Shown: in pieces, positions 35,932-43,970 of the stretch
Layout: each line of letters opens with the position of its first letter
Position numbering within the stretch: the first letter of the stretch is position 1
Origin: Phascolarctobacterium sp.
GTDB taxonomy: Bacteria; Bacillota; Negativicutes; Acidaminococcales; Acidaminococcaceae
Assembly (NCBI GenBank): GCA_020024105.1
Contig: JAHHUH010000002.1
Span: 1 to 64,000, forward strand
Direction of reading: 5' to 3'
Length of the DNA: 64,000 nt
Notes under the pieces: model-generated
The model's database searches: none
Told to the model about the DNA's origin: nothing
Seen by the model: only the letters and a program-made list of their open reading frames with translations
Translations under genes and position numbers: made by a program

Positions 35932-36186
35932 TTATTGCTTTTCTATTCTAAAAACATTAATCACATCCGGATCAGAGCAGCAGAAGCGCGCAGTGCCCTC
36001 AGGTTCACCAGGAATACTGCCGCCATAGCGTAAAATATCTATATAGGGAAAGCCCGCATGAAGAGCCATGGGACAAAGCTGACCTCTTTCCGTATCAAAG
36101 TCAAAGCTGTCACCCACCTTATGCCCCCGATGGCAGGGACAGTCACCCTTGCGTTCAATTAATGTTATTTTTAGCTTTGGTCGCAT
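35932..36186 (-). CDS. TIGR04076 family protein
   Basis: 84 residues from ATG 36186 (GAGGTGATAAA upstream). Conserved pattern: CPCHRGHKVGDSFDF, GQLCPMALHAGFPYIDILRYGG, FCCSDPDVINVFRIE. The conserved cysteines suggest metal or redox chemistry, but the role is unknown in the literature I know. Its stop is 8 bases from the -35 of the queuosine promoter, so it belongs to an independent unit. Confidence 0.8.
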   Translation of the reverse strand: MRPKLKITLIERKGDCPCHRGHKVGDSFDFDTERGQLCPMALHAGFPYIDILRYGGSIPGEPEGTARFCCSDPDVINVFRIEKQ

Positions 36187-36271
36187 TTTATCACCTCTTC
36201 GACTGCTATTATACCATGTACCCACCAAGAAGTACCAGCGACCAAGAAATACCGCAAAGGCTTTCCAGGAT

Positions 36272-36305
36272 AAAAAAAGAGGATGGAGACGAACCTCCAT
36301 CCTCT
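36272..36305 (-). terminator. Terminator of the methylmalonyl-CoA mutase operon
   Basis: AGAGGATGGAG/CTCCATCCTCT stem with a 6-base loop, followed on the minus strand by a T run; meaB ends at 36330. Confidence 0.9.
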
Positions 36306-36329
36306 AAAAATTTTATTGGTTAGGAAAAG

Positions 36330-37511
36330 CTATTTGCCTTGGTTACTATTGTAATGTCTAGCAGCCGCCCGATCCATATCAAAAGCTTTGATAAGCTCAT
36401 TAACAGCCTGACTAGGCGAAACCACACCATTAACAGCAGCTTCCATAACAGCAGGCAAGCGTCCTTTAATCATCGGATCTTCAAAGAACAAATTATGCAA
36501 GTGTTCATCAATCATGCTGTTAACCCAAGATAAGGTCTGCGCCTTACGACGTTTGGTGAAAGCGCCGCTTTCCTTGGTAACCTTTTCAAAATGCTTCATA
36601 ACTGCCCATAACTCCATCAAGCCCTCTTTTTTAATAGCAGAGCAACGATAAGCATGGGTCTTCCAGCCTTCAGTTGCAGGTCTGATAAACTCAATCATGC
36701 GTTCATACTCACCCTGTGTAACAATAGCCTTCGGTAAATTATCACCATCAGCCTTGTTAACAACAATGGCGTCAGCAACTTCCATAATGCCCTTCTTAAT
36801 ACCCTGGAGGTCATCACCTGCACCGGTAAGTACTACCAGCATAAAGAAGTCAACCATGGAACGAACTGTAATTTCAGACTGGCCTACACCAACGGTTTCA
36901 ACAAGAATAACGTCACAACCAGCAGCTTCGCAAAGCAGCATGGTTTCACGGCTCTTACGAGCAACGCCACCCAGAGTACCCTTTGCAGGGGACGGACGGA
37001 TAAAGCAGTTGGGCTCGCGAGAAAGCATCTGCATACGAGTCTTATCACCTAGGATGGAACCACCGGTAATGGAGCTGGTAGGGTCAACTGCCAAAACAGC
37101 AACCTTACAACCCTGACGGCAGAGCATCTGGCCAAAAGCCTCGATAAAGGTACTCTTACCAGCGCCGGGAACACCACTAATGCCAATACGTAAAGCCTTA
37201 CCGGTATAGGGCAATAATTCTTGAAGCACACGTTGTGCTTTGTCAAAGTCACGCGGAGCGTTACTTTCAATAAGCGTAATTGCTTGAGATAGGATCTTGC
37301 GATCGCCTTCACTGACACCCTTTACCAATTCCTCTATGGAAGGACGCCTTCTGAGCGGAAAGCGCCTTTCGTTAACAGCGGGAGTATACTTTTCTTCCGA
37401 TACAGCATTCACCGCACTATCGATGCCGCCCATTACGGAACAGGCAAAGTTAGGATTTTTTTCTTGGGGAACCCAACTTGGACGTGGGTCTTTTTCACCA
37501 GTTTCAGGCAT
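36330..37511 (-). CDS. meaB: Methylmalonyl-CoA mutase-associated GTPase MeaB
   Basis: 393 residues, ATG 37511 behind GAGGTGATTTAA. The GTPase P-loop GVPGAGKST is at 113-121; VDPTSSITGGSILGDKTRM, LVETVGVGQSE and VVNKADGDN follow. MeaB guards cobalamin loading and reactivation of methylmalonyl-CoA mutase. The N-terminal ~55 residues (PRPSWVPQEKNPNFACSVMGG) are longer than the ~330-residue standard and of unknown role. Follows mutB by 10 bases; last gene of the operon. Confidence 0.95.
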   Translation of the reverse strand: MPETGEKDPRPSWVPQEKNPNFACSVMGGIDSAVNAVSEEKYTPAVNERRFPLRRRPSIEELVKGVSEGDRKILSQAITLIESNAPRDFDKAQRVLQELLPYTGKALRIGISGVPGAGKSTFIEAFGQMLCRQGCKVAVLAVDPTSSITGGSILGDKTRMQMLSREPNCFIRPSPAKGTLGGVARKSRETMLLCEAAGCDVILVETVGVGQSEITVRSMVDFFMLVVLTGAGDDLQGIKKGIMEVADAIVVNKADGDNLPKAIVTQGEYERMIEFIRPATEGWKTHAYRCSAIKKEGLMELWAVMKHFEKVTKESGAFTKRRKAQTLSWVNSMIDEHLHNLFFEDPMIKGRLPAVMEAAVNGVVSPSQAVNELIKAFDMDRAAARHYNSNQGK

Positions 37512-37521
37512 TTAAATCACC

Positions 37522-39717
37522 TCAGTCTTCTGCACGCTCGGCTTTTGCACGGTCAACCAACATTTGTAAAAGTTGAGTGCAGCATTTAGGAATATTAGTG
37601 CCAGGGCCGAAGATACCTGCAGCACCATGTTCATATAAGTAATCGTAGTCTTGTGCCGGAATTACGCCGCCGATGCAGACCATGATATCTTCACGACCCA
37701 ATTTCTTCAGTTCTTCAACCAAAGCCGGCAACAAGGTCTTATGACCTGCAGCCAAGGAAGAGAAGCCTACCATATCAACGTCGTTATCTACTGCGTCTTG
37801 AGCAGTTTCTTCCGGAGTTTGGAACAAGGGGCCTACGTCAACGGTCCAACCCATATCTGCGAAGGAGGTTGCCAATACTTTTTGACCACGGTCATGACCA
37901 TCTTGCCCCATCTTAGCCAAGAAGATACGAGGACGACGACCTTCCAATGCTTCAAATTCGTTAGCCAGCTTATTAGCTATGTCCAAGTCATCACTGCCGG
38001 TGAATTCACTGGAATATACGCCGGATACGGTGTGAATAACTGCATTGAAACGACCGGAAACTTTTTCAACTGCATCAGAAATTTCGCCCAAGGATGCGCG
38101 GTCGCGTGCAGCTTGTACAGCCATTTCCAGCAAGTTGCCGTTATCACGGGTTTCTGCAGCCTTAGTGATAGCTTCCAAATCGCGGAGAACCTTATCGCCA
38201 TCACGTTCTGCTCTCAATTTTTCCAGACGTTTAATTTGAGCATTACGTACAGCAGTATTATCAATGGACAATACGTTCAAAGGATCTTCCTTAGCCAGAC
38301 GATATTTATTCAAACCAACAATGGTTTCCTTACCGCTATCGATATTAGCCTGACGACGAGCAGCGCATTCTTCAATACGCATCTTCGGCAAGCCGGTTGC
38401 GATTGCTTTAGCCATACCACCAAGAGCTTCAACTTCCTGGATATGTGCCCAAGCACGGCGAATGATTTCGTTAGTGAGGTATTCTAGATAGTAGGAGCCA
38501 CCCCACGGATCGATAATCTTGCAAACCTTAGTTTCATCTTGGATATAAAGTTGAGTGTTACGAGCTAAACGTGCAGAGAAGTCAGTCGGCAGAGCAATTG
38601 CTTCGTCAAGTGCGTTAGTATGCAAGGATTGGGTATGACCTAAAGCAGCGGACATAGCTTCCATCGCAGTACGAGCAATATTGTTGAACGGATCTTGTTC
38701 TGTCAAAGACCAACCAGAGGTTTGGCTGTGAGTACGCAAGGCCATGGATTTAGGATTCTTAGCGCCGAAACCTTTAAGGATCTTAGCCCACAGAACACGT
38801 GCGGCACGCATTTTCGCAACTTCCATAAAGTAGTTTTTACCCATATCCCAGAAGAAGGACAAGCGTTTTGCGAAGGCATCAACCGGCAGGCCGGCAGCTT
38901 CACCAGTACGGATATATTCCATACCATCTGCCAGGGTGTAAGCCAATTCCAGATCGCAGGTAGCGCCACATTCTTGAATATGGTAACCAGAAATGGAAAT
39001 ACTGTTGAACTTAGGCATGTATTTAGTAGTGTATTCGAAAATATCACCGATAATACGCATGGACATAGCAGGAGGATAAATATAGGTATTACGAACCATG
39101 AACTCTTTCAAAATATCATTTTGAATAGTACCGGCCATAATGGATTTATCAACGCCTTGTTCTTCACCGGATACGATGAAGAATGCCAGAATCGGCAATA
39201 CTGCGCCGTTCATAGTCATGGATACGGACATCTGGTCCAGAGGAATACCGGAGAACAGGATGTTCATATCAAGCATGGAGCAAACGGATACACCTGCTTT
39301 ACCAACGTCACCAACAACACGGGGGTTATCAGCATCATAGCCACGGTGAGTAGGTAAGTCAAATGCAATGGACAGACCCTTTTGGCCTGCAGCCAGGTTA
39401 CGACGATAGAATGCGTTGGATTCTTCAGCAGTGGAGAAACCTGCATATTGACGTACTGTCCAAGGACGGAAAACATACATGGTGGAATAGGGTCCACGCA
39501 GGAACGGAGGAATACCACTCATGAAGTCCAAGTGATTGCATTTATCATAAATATCTTTGGTATATAGTGGTTCTTTAGGAATACGCTCCAAAGTAGTATC
39601 ATAAAGGGCATCATAATTTTCGCCCATCTTAGCTTCCAGATTTTTCTTCCATTCGTCATAGGAACAGGACGGATGATCAGGAAGGGCAACTTTAGTGAAA
39701 TCAGGATTAATGCTCAT
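37522..39717 (-). CDS. mutB: Methylmalonyl-CoA mutase, large (catalytic) subunit
   Basis: 731 residues, near the usual length. The barrel domain has RPWTVRQYAGFSTAEESNAFYRRNLAAGQ and TAMEAMSAALGHTQSLHTNALDEA. The C-terminal B12-binding domain has KMGQDGHDRGQKVL with the DXHXXG motif whose His ligates cobalt. It interconverts succinyl-CoA and (R)-methylmalonyl-CoA, linking succinate to propionate or energy conservation with a decarboxylase. ATG 39717 overlaps the mutA stop by one base (TAATG). Forms an alpha-beta heterodimer with the product of mutA. Confidence 0.97.
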   Translation of the reverse strand: MSINPDFTKVALPDHPSCSYDEWKKNLEAKMGENYDALYDTTLERIPKEPLYTKDIYDKCNHLDFMSGIPPFLRGPYSTMYVFRPWTVRQYAGFSTAEESNAFYRRNLAAGQKGLSIAFDLPTHRGYDADNPRVVGDVGKAGVSVCSMLDMNILFSGIPLDQMSVSMTMNGAVLPILAFFIVSGEEQGVDKSIMAGTIQNDILKEFMVRNTYIYPPAMSMRIIGDIFEYTTKYMPKFNSISISGYHIQECGATCDLELAYTLADGMEYIRTGEAAGLPVDAFAKRLSFFWDMGKNYFMEVAKMRAARVLWAKILKGFGAKNPKSMALRTHSQTSGWSLTEQDPFNNIARTAMEAMSAALGHTQSLHTNALDEAIALPTDFSARLARNTQLYIQDETKVCKIIDPWGGSYYLEYLTNEIIRRAWAHIQEVEALGGMAKAIATGLPKMRIEECAARRQANIDSGKETIVGLNKYRLAKEDPLNVLSIDNTAVRNAQIKRLEKLRAERDGDKVLRDLEAITKAAETRDNGNLLEMAVQAARDRASLGEISDAVEKVSGRFNAVIHTVSGVYSSEFTGSDDLDIANKLANEFEALEGRRPRIFLAKMGQDGHDRGQKVLATSFADMGWTVDVGPLFQTPEETAQDAVDNDVDMVGFSSLAAGHKTLLPALVEELKKLGREDIMVCIGGVIPAQDYDYLYEHGAAGIFGPGTNIPKCCTQLLQMLVDRAKAERAED

Positions 39718-41963
39718 TATTCAATCATCCCCTTCTTCTTTTGCAACATCTTCAAGATTTCAAAGCAATTAGCTTTTACACTGATGAAATCATCAACGCC
39801 AGCTTCGCGGTAAACTGCTTCCATATCTTTAGGAGCAGCGCCAGCCAAGAACAAGGTAATATTCGGGTTTGCTTTCTTCAGCATCGGAGCCAAAGCAGGT
39901 ACGTCTTCCGGATAGGTTGCGTCAGTGGAGCAGATAACTGCTACATCGTACGGAGTACCATTGCCATCGATACCAGCCTTCAAAGCTGCTACGCACTTAT
40001 CATAACGGGAGCCCGGTTTATCTTCGTCGTCTTGGAAGCCGTCATTCAAATGTACATTGAATTCGCCAACCTGTAAGAAGCTAGTGGAGAAATCAGCTCT
40101 TGCTTTATGTTGAGGAATCAGTCCCATGTTAGCCAAGAAGATTTCCACATTTTTGCCAGTTTCTTTAATATATTTTTCAGTATCAAAGCGCAAAGCTTCG
40201 TAGCGTTCAGTCCAATGATGCGGAGCAATTGCTTCTACTGTTTCAACAGGCTCTGCTTTGCAGCCGGCAGCTGCTACCTGACCAACAGTTGCACCGTTGG
40301 AGAATGCTTCCATAGCACCGGCAACAGTTTCTACATTAGCCAATTTACCTGCCAAATAGTTAGTATCAATGTCTGCAACATAAGCAGCTACTGCAGCTTC
40401 ACGTTGTTTTTTCAATTTCGGAGTATCCTCTTCACGACGTTCCAAGGGTTCTTCAGTCATGTTAGGATACATGTTAACGCCAACAGCACGGTCACTACGC
40501 ATTTCCAAGGCTTTAAAGCGTTTTGCCAGGACTTCAGCAATAGCTTTTTGCGGATAGCCAGCTTCCAGAGCTTTGGTCACGCCACCCATTTCTTCAATTT
40601 TTTGGAATTCTGCCCAAATCTTTTCAGAAATTTGTTTGGTCAAGCTTTCAACAGCCCAGGAACCACCTGCAGCATCGATAGGACAAAGCATACCGAATTC
40701 TTCTTGTAGCATTACATGGAGGTTACGTGCAATACGGCGGGAGAATACGTCGCCCTTACGAATCAATTCGTCAAAGGGAGGATTCTCGTAGGTAGTTACA
40801 CCACCAACAACGCTGGAGAAGGTTTGAGTGGTATTACGCAGCATGTTTACGTAGGGGTCGATTACAGACTTGGTAAAGCGGGAAGAACGGCCATGTACTT
40901 TAATAGCACGATCAGCTTCTTCTGCACCAAAGGCTTCCATAATAGCAGCCCATACCTGACGCAAAGCACGCAATTTAGCAATCTCCATAAAGAAGTTTGC
41001 GCCTTGGTTGAAAGCAAAGAACAAGGAGCCTGCAATATCTTTGATTGCTAAGCCGCGTTTTTGCATAGCGCGAATGTATTCAACGGCATTAGCAAAGGTA
41101 TAAGCAACCTCTTGTACAGCATCAGCACCACCATCAGTGAAGCAGTCACTACGTACAAATACGGTACGCATTTCCGGCGCGTTAGCACGAGTATATTTAA
41201 TGGTTTCAGCCATTTCATCATACAAAGCGTCCAGAGAGGTTTTGGTTTTGCCATTGATAATCAATTCACCCAAGGGGTCTGCACCAATAACACCTTTAAC
41301 TTCTTTCAGGCTCTTGCCAGAAGCTTCCAAAGCAGCAGCAGTCAGAGCAAGCATGCCCTTAGCACCTGCACCTGCATATATCATTAAGGGATATTTTTCT
41401 AATTTCAAACCATTCAGCAGAACATTCATATCTTCTACTGTAGTAATGTTTACACCAACATCGCCAGGTTTTTCGGCATCTTTTACATCAATGCCGTTCA
41501 ATGTTGCACTGTCCAGTTTAATGTGGTAAACAGTGGAACCTTTATCAATTTCTTCTTTTAACAGTTCGTTATTATCCTGCGGTAAGGTTTCATCACATGC
41601 TTGTGCAATACCCCAGGGTTCATGAACATAACCGTTAACAGTTGCACCACGTAGGAAGTCACCCATGCCAGGATAATCATTAGTCGGCAGAATGTCGTCA
41701 GTACTCCTACGAGTATAAATCGGGTCGAAGGTAATACCTTCATAGTTTTTGGTATACATTACCTTATCAAAGGGTTTGCCCTTTAACAATGTATTACATG
41801 CTTCTACCCATTCTTCTTTAGTCGGTACTGTAAATTCATCAAAAGTAACCTCAGGGAAATCAGTAACTTTTTCTGACTTATGCAAAATTTCTTCCAGTTC
41901 CTTATCTGTTAGAGGTCTTTCATCAGTAACAGAAGCTGTTGATTTTTGTTGTTCATCAGCCAT
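39717..41963 (-). CDS. mutA: Methylmalonyl-CoA mutase, small (non-catalytic) subunit
   Basis: 748 residues, about 100 more than the Propionibacterium beta subunit (my recollection of ~638). The barrel fold resembles mutB (NPPFDELIRKGDVFSRR, MLCPIDAAGGSWAVESLT), but the cobalamin domain lacks DXHXXG: MGLIPQHKARADFSTSFLQVG sits where it should be, so the cobalamin is not bound here. Acidic, charged N-terminus (MADEQQKSTASVTDERP). GGAGGATATTTTAT precedes ATG 41963. Expressed behind the structured intercistronic region described separately. Confidence 0.94.
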   Translation of the reverse strand: MADEQQKSTASVTDERPLTDKELEEILHKSEKVTDFPEVTFDEFTVPTKEEWVEACNTLLKGKPFDKVMYTKNYEGITFDPIYTRRSTDDILPTNDYPGMGDFLRGATVNGYVHEPWGIAQACDETLPQDNNELLKEEIDKGSTVYHIKLDSATLNGIDVKDAEKPGDVGVNITTVEDMNVLLNGLKLEKYPLMIYAGAGAKGMLALTAAALEASGKSLKEVKGVIGADPLGELIINGKTKTSLDALYDEMAETIKYTRANAPEMRTVFVRSDCFTDGGADAVQEVAYTFANAVEYIRAMQKRGLAIKDIAGSLFFAFNQGANFFMEIAKLRALRQVWAAIMEAFGAEEADRAIKVHGRSSRFTKSVIDPYVNMLRNTTQTFSSVVGGVTTYENPPFDELIRKGDVFSRRIARNLHVMLQEEFGMLCPIDAAGGSWAVESLTKQISEKIWAEFQKIEEMGGVTKALEAGYPQKAIAEVLAKRFKALEMRSDRAVGVNMYPNMTEEPLERREEDTPKLKKQREAAVAAYVADIDTNYLAGKLANVETVAGAMEAFSNGATVGQVAAAGCKAEPVETVEAIAPHHWTERYEALRFDTEKYIKETGKNVEIFLANMGLIPQHKARADFSTSFLQVGEFNVHLNDGFQDDEDKPGSRYDKCVAALKAGIDGNGTPYDVAVICSTDATYPEDVPALAPMLKKANPNITLFLAGAAPKDMEAVYREAGVDDFISVKANCFEILKMLQKKKGMIE

Positions 41964-42195
41964 ATAAAATATCCTCCTTTAAAAAAATCTAAAAATTTGC
42001 CAAGCTTTCGCTATCTGGCAGACCATGATGGTGGCTACCACCTCCATTTACCTTCATTTGCCGCTGCTCTAATTAACCGACTGCTCTCACCCAGTCCTTT
42101 AGGTTAATCAGGCGCAGATTTGCTTGGAAGACTTTGAAAGCAAACAGCATCTATATACACGGTCACGGTTGTCCAGGCCGTATATAGCATCATAA
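41964..42195 (-). promoter_or_regulatory. Structured intercistronic region before mutA
   Basis: Between the MsrA-like gene and mutA the minus strand can form several hairpins: CTATATAC/GTATATAG (42187-42180 with 42158-42151) enclosing a CTGGACAACC loop; nested TTAACC/GGTTAA around GACTG/CAGTC; GGTGG/CCACC; and TGCCA...TGGCA with an inner AGC-GAAA-GCT tetraloop hairpin, followed by two T-rich runs like a weak terminator. Probably an intraoperonic regulatory or processing element. I do not match it to a known aptamer. Confidence 0.5.
42165..42181 (-). promoter_or_regulatory. Repeated hairpin with CTGGACAACC loop, copy 2
   Basis: ACGG/CCGT stem with the same CTGGACAACC loop as at 42798-42816; sits inside a longer CTATATAC/GTATATAG stem. 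Confidence 0.5.
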
Positions 42196-42615
42196 TTAAT
42201 CAGCCACAAAACCGGCTACGCGGCCAAAGCGTAACTGGAGAGGGCGGATCTCCTGTCCAGGAATAATAGTATCATTCATAATCAAATTACCCAATGCTGC
42301 ACCGGGCTCATGCCCACGGCTCTGCAGGAAACGTGCGTAATATTCTAGTTGCATGATATCCTCAGCGGAGGAATAAAAGACGCCGGGCTGCTCTGCTGGA
42401 TCAGTCTTGACAGTAAAGGGATCGACAACAGCAAAATACTCCTGCAAAATACTGGAAATATCTTGTTTTTTAGGATTATAGGTAATTTTGACACCATCCA
42501 GTTTCTCACCCTCCGTAGAGGTTGCACTGCCTGCTTCCACCTTCTCTACACCCTTTACCTGTACAAAAAGCTCTTGCAGTAGGCTCTTATCACCTGCTAA
42601 ATATAACTCTTTCAT
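42196..42615 (-). CDS. MsrA-fold protein without cysteine, in the methylmalonyl-CoA mutase operon
   Basis: 139 residues from ATG 42615 (GGTTAGGAGGTATTCAC upstream). It reads like peptide methionine sulfoxide reductase A: KELYLAGDKSLLQELF aligns with the MsrA EVAIFAMGCFWG opening, KGVEKVEAGSA with the GV..TAGY region, GVKITYNPKKQDISSILQEYF with the VRIVYDP..IS..LL helix, and VVDPF and GVFYSSAED with HDP and AIY. The catalytic Cys site is Asp9 (GDKSL for GCFWG), and there is no cysteine in the whole protein, so classic MsrA activity is excluded. It may be a pseudo-enzyme chaperone or ligand-binding module for the mutase. First gene of the operon. Confidence 0.62.
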   Translation of the reverse strand: MKELYLAGDKSLLQELFVQVKGVEKVEAGSATSTEGEKLDGVKITYNPKKQDISSILQEYFAVVDPFTVKTDPAEQPGVFYSSAEDIMQLEYYARFLQSRGHEPGAALGNLIMNDTIIPGQEIRPLQLRFGRVAGFVAD

Positions 42616-42645
42616 GTGAATACCTCCTAACCAAGGACCTTCTTC

Positions 42646-42677
42646 AAAAAAAAAGCCATCACAATCAAAGCGATGGC
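42646..42677 (-). terminator. Second terminator-like hairpin in the mut leader
   Basis: GCCATC/GATGGC stem with an 11-base loop followed by nine T on the minus strand, about 30 bases before the MsrA-like start. Confidence 0.7.
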
Positions 42678-42688
42678 AGAATACACGC

Positions 42689-42722
42689 GGAAAATGCGAG
42701 GTACCCCTACATCGCATTTTCC
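42689..42722 (-). promoter_or_regulatory. Hairpin competing with the second terminator
   Basis: 11-bp stem GGAAAATGCGA/TCGCATTTTCC. Its GCGATG can instead pair with CATCGC in the 5' arm of the terminator at 42646-42677, so the two can exclude each other. Confidence 0.5.
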
Positions 42723-42797
42723 CCATGTGAGAAGGAAGGATATTTCCTTACAGCGAAGGAAAACTTTCAGAATAGCATTTTTCTATCTAAGCTTCCA

Positions 42798-42816
42798 ACG
42801 GGTTGTCCAGACCCGT
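42798..42816 (-). promoter_or_regulatory. Repeated hairpin with CTGGACAACC loop, copy 1
   Basis: ACGGG/CCCGT stem enclosing the loop; the 10-mer CTGGACAACC recurs in a like hairpin at 42165-42181 before mutA. Confidence 0.5.
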
Positions 42817-42888
42817 ACAAATTGTTAATTGAATTACCGATGGTTTAACCCTTACCGAAGGTCAGTACCATCACGCCGACCTTCAATG

Positions 42889-42956
42889 CATATAAAAACA
42901 GAAAACCGTTCCTCAATAGACAACTGTATATACCACAGCTACTAATGAGAAACGGT
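42889..42956 (-). terminator. First terminator-like hairpin after the cobalamin aptamer of the mut operon
   Basis: ACCGTTTCTCA (42956-42946) pairs with TGAGGAACGGT (42915-42905), one G-T pair, around an inner CTGT/ACAG hairpin; TTTTCTGTTTTT follows on the minus strand. Likely the riboswitch-controlled terminator. Confidence 0.65.
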
Positions 42957-43043
42957 AAAGCGTACGGAATAAGCCTACATTCCCAAAAGAATATAGAAAA
43001 TCTCCTCACCATCTTCCCGTCTCCCGCAGGTCAAACAACGATG

Positions 43044-43196
43044 TACATTACTGGCAGTTCTTCTGACTCGACATCATAGCTAGCTTCGCCTTCCCAGATT
43101 TCCCAGTGGCAATGTGAAGTTCGCTCAGTCTTACAGCGGCGGGACCGTGCCGGACTTTCACCGGCTTCCCTATTAAGCTTTCGCACCTGTAACTTC
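43044..43196 (-). ncRNA. Cobalamin riboswitch upstream of the methylmalonyl-CoA mutase operon
   Basis: Minus strand: GTTAC...GTAAT closing stem, GGTGCGAAAGCTTAATAGGGAAGCCGGTG with AAAGTCCGGCACGG, the CCGCCGCTGTAA core, GCCACTGGGAAATCTGGGAAGGCG, and the B12 box GTCAGAAGAACTGCCA (43067-43052). The order and spacing match the cobalamin aptamer. Downstream are a terminator and the mut operon, whose mutase itself needs B12. Confidence 0.93.
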
Positions 43197-43216
43197 AATA
43201 TCAACTTGATGATTAA

Positions 43217-43245
43217 ATTATAATCTCTTCTATTTGTTTTGTCAA
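43217..43245 (-). promoter_or_regulatory. Consensus promoter of the mut operon
   Basis: TTGACA (43240-43245), 17-base spacer, TATAAT (43217-43222) on the minus strand, a perfect sigma70 match. Predicted start about 20 bases before the aptamer. Confidence 0.92.
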
Positions 43246-43343
43246 CTACTTCAGACTAATTACCAATAGCAAAATTATGTATTTTTTGTAAAATTTAGAT
43301 TGCAGCACAAAATATTTTCTCTGCTTTCTGACACAACAGGGTA

Positions 43344-43377
43344 TAAAAAAAAACGCCTAGACAAAGCTGTCTAGGCG
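43344..43377 (-). terminator. Terminator after tRNA-Thr
   Basis: CGCCTAGACA/TGTCTAGGCG stem with a 4-base loop and T run on the minus strand. Confidence 0.88.
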
Positions 43378-43387
43378 CTATTTACAT

Positions 43388-43463
<76 letters not shown>

Positions 43464-43471
43464 AAAAAAGC

Positions 43472-43858
43472 TTATAAGCTTGCGATCACTTTACTTTTGC
43501 GACCTCTGGTCTTTTTTACACTATTAATACCTGCCTTCTTAATAACCTTCGCCAGATCGACGATGATATGCAGTTCATCAACAGTGCAGTCATTTAACAA
43601 ATCAGACAATTCATTATGAAAAATCTTTTCGCTACGATGAATGTTATCGCAAAGCAATTCATCTACAGAAACATCCAACACATTTGCTAAATGGATGATA
43701 GTGGGTAAGCCTAATTTAGTATTACCGGTCTCAATATTACTGATATGAGGGGTGGACAGGCCGGTAATCTTAGCAATACAGCCCTGGGTAACGCCTTTAC
43801 GTACACGAGCTGCCTTAATCCTTACACCAATTGCCTTATAATCTATATCCATTTCCAC
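43472..43858 (-). CDS. XRE-family helix-turn-helix regulator
   Basis: 128 residues. Lambda-repressor-like HTH over about 8-68 (IGVRIKAARVRKGVTQGCIAKITGLSTPHISNIETG). The C-terminal part is helical and ends basic (KKTRGRKSKVIA), perhaps for dimerisation or DNA contact. GTG 43858 has GGAG eight bases upstream and is preferred over ATG 43852. Single gene between tRNA-Thr and larA; target unknown. Confidence 0.88.
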   Translation of the reverse strand: MEMDIDYKAIGVRIKAARVRKGVTQGCIAKITGLSTPHISNIETGNTKLGLPTIIHLANVLDVSVDELLCDNIHRSEKIFHNELSDLLNDCTVDELHIIVDLAKVIKKAGINSVKKTRGRKSKVIASL

Positions 43859-43970
43859 AAGTATCTCTCCTTCAAATCTATCTCATCTTCTATGTTGCTC
43901 TTATTCAACATCAATAAGGATTATTATATCTGAAAAAAGATTTTAAGGCAAGTGCTTATGAGAAGTTCTT

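Noticed and set aside
37651..38487. Long plus-strand ORF opposite mutB
   Set aside because: It lies wholly antisense to a clear mutB gene, has no ribosome site or recognisable domain, and is a reading-frame shadow. The same applies to other antisense ORFs over pycA, the TonB receptor, ftsH, the mut and Mrp genes.
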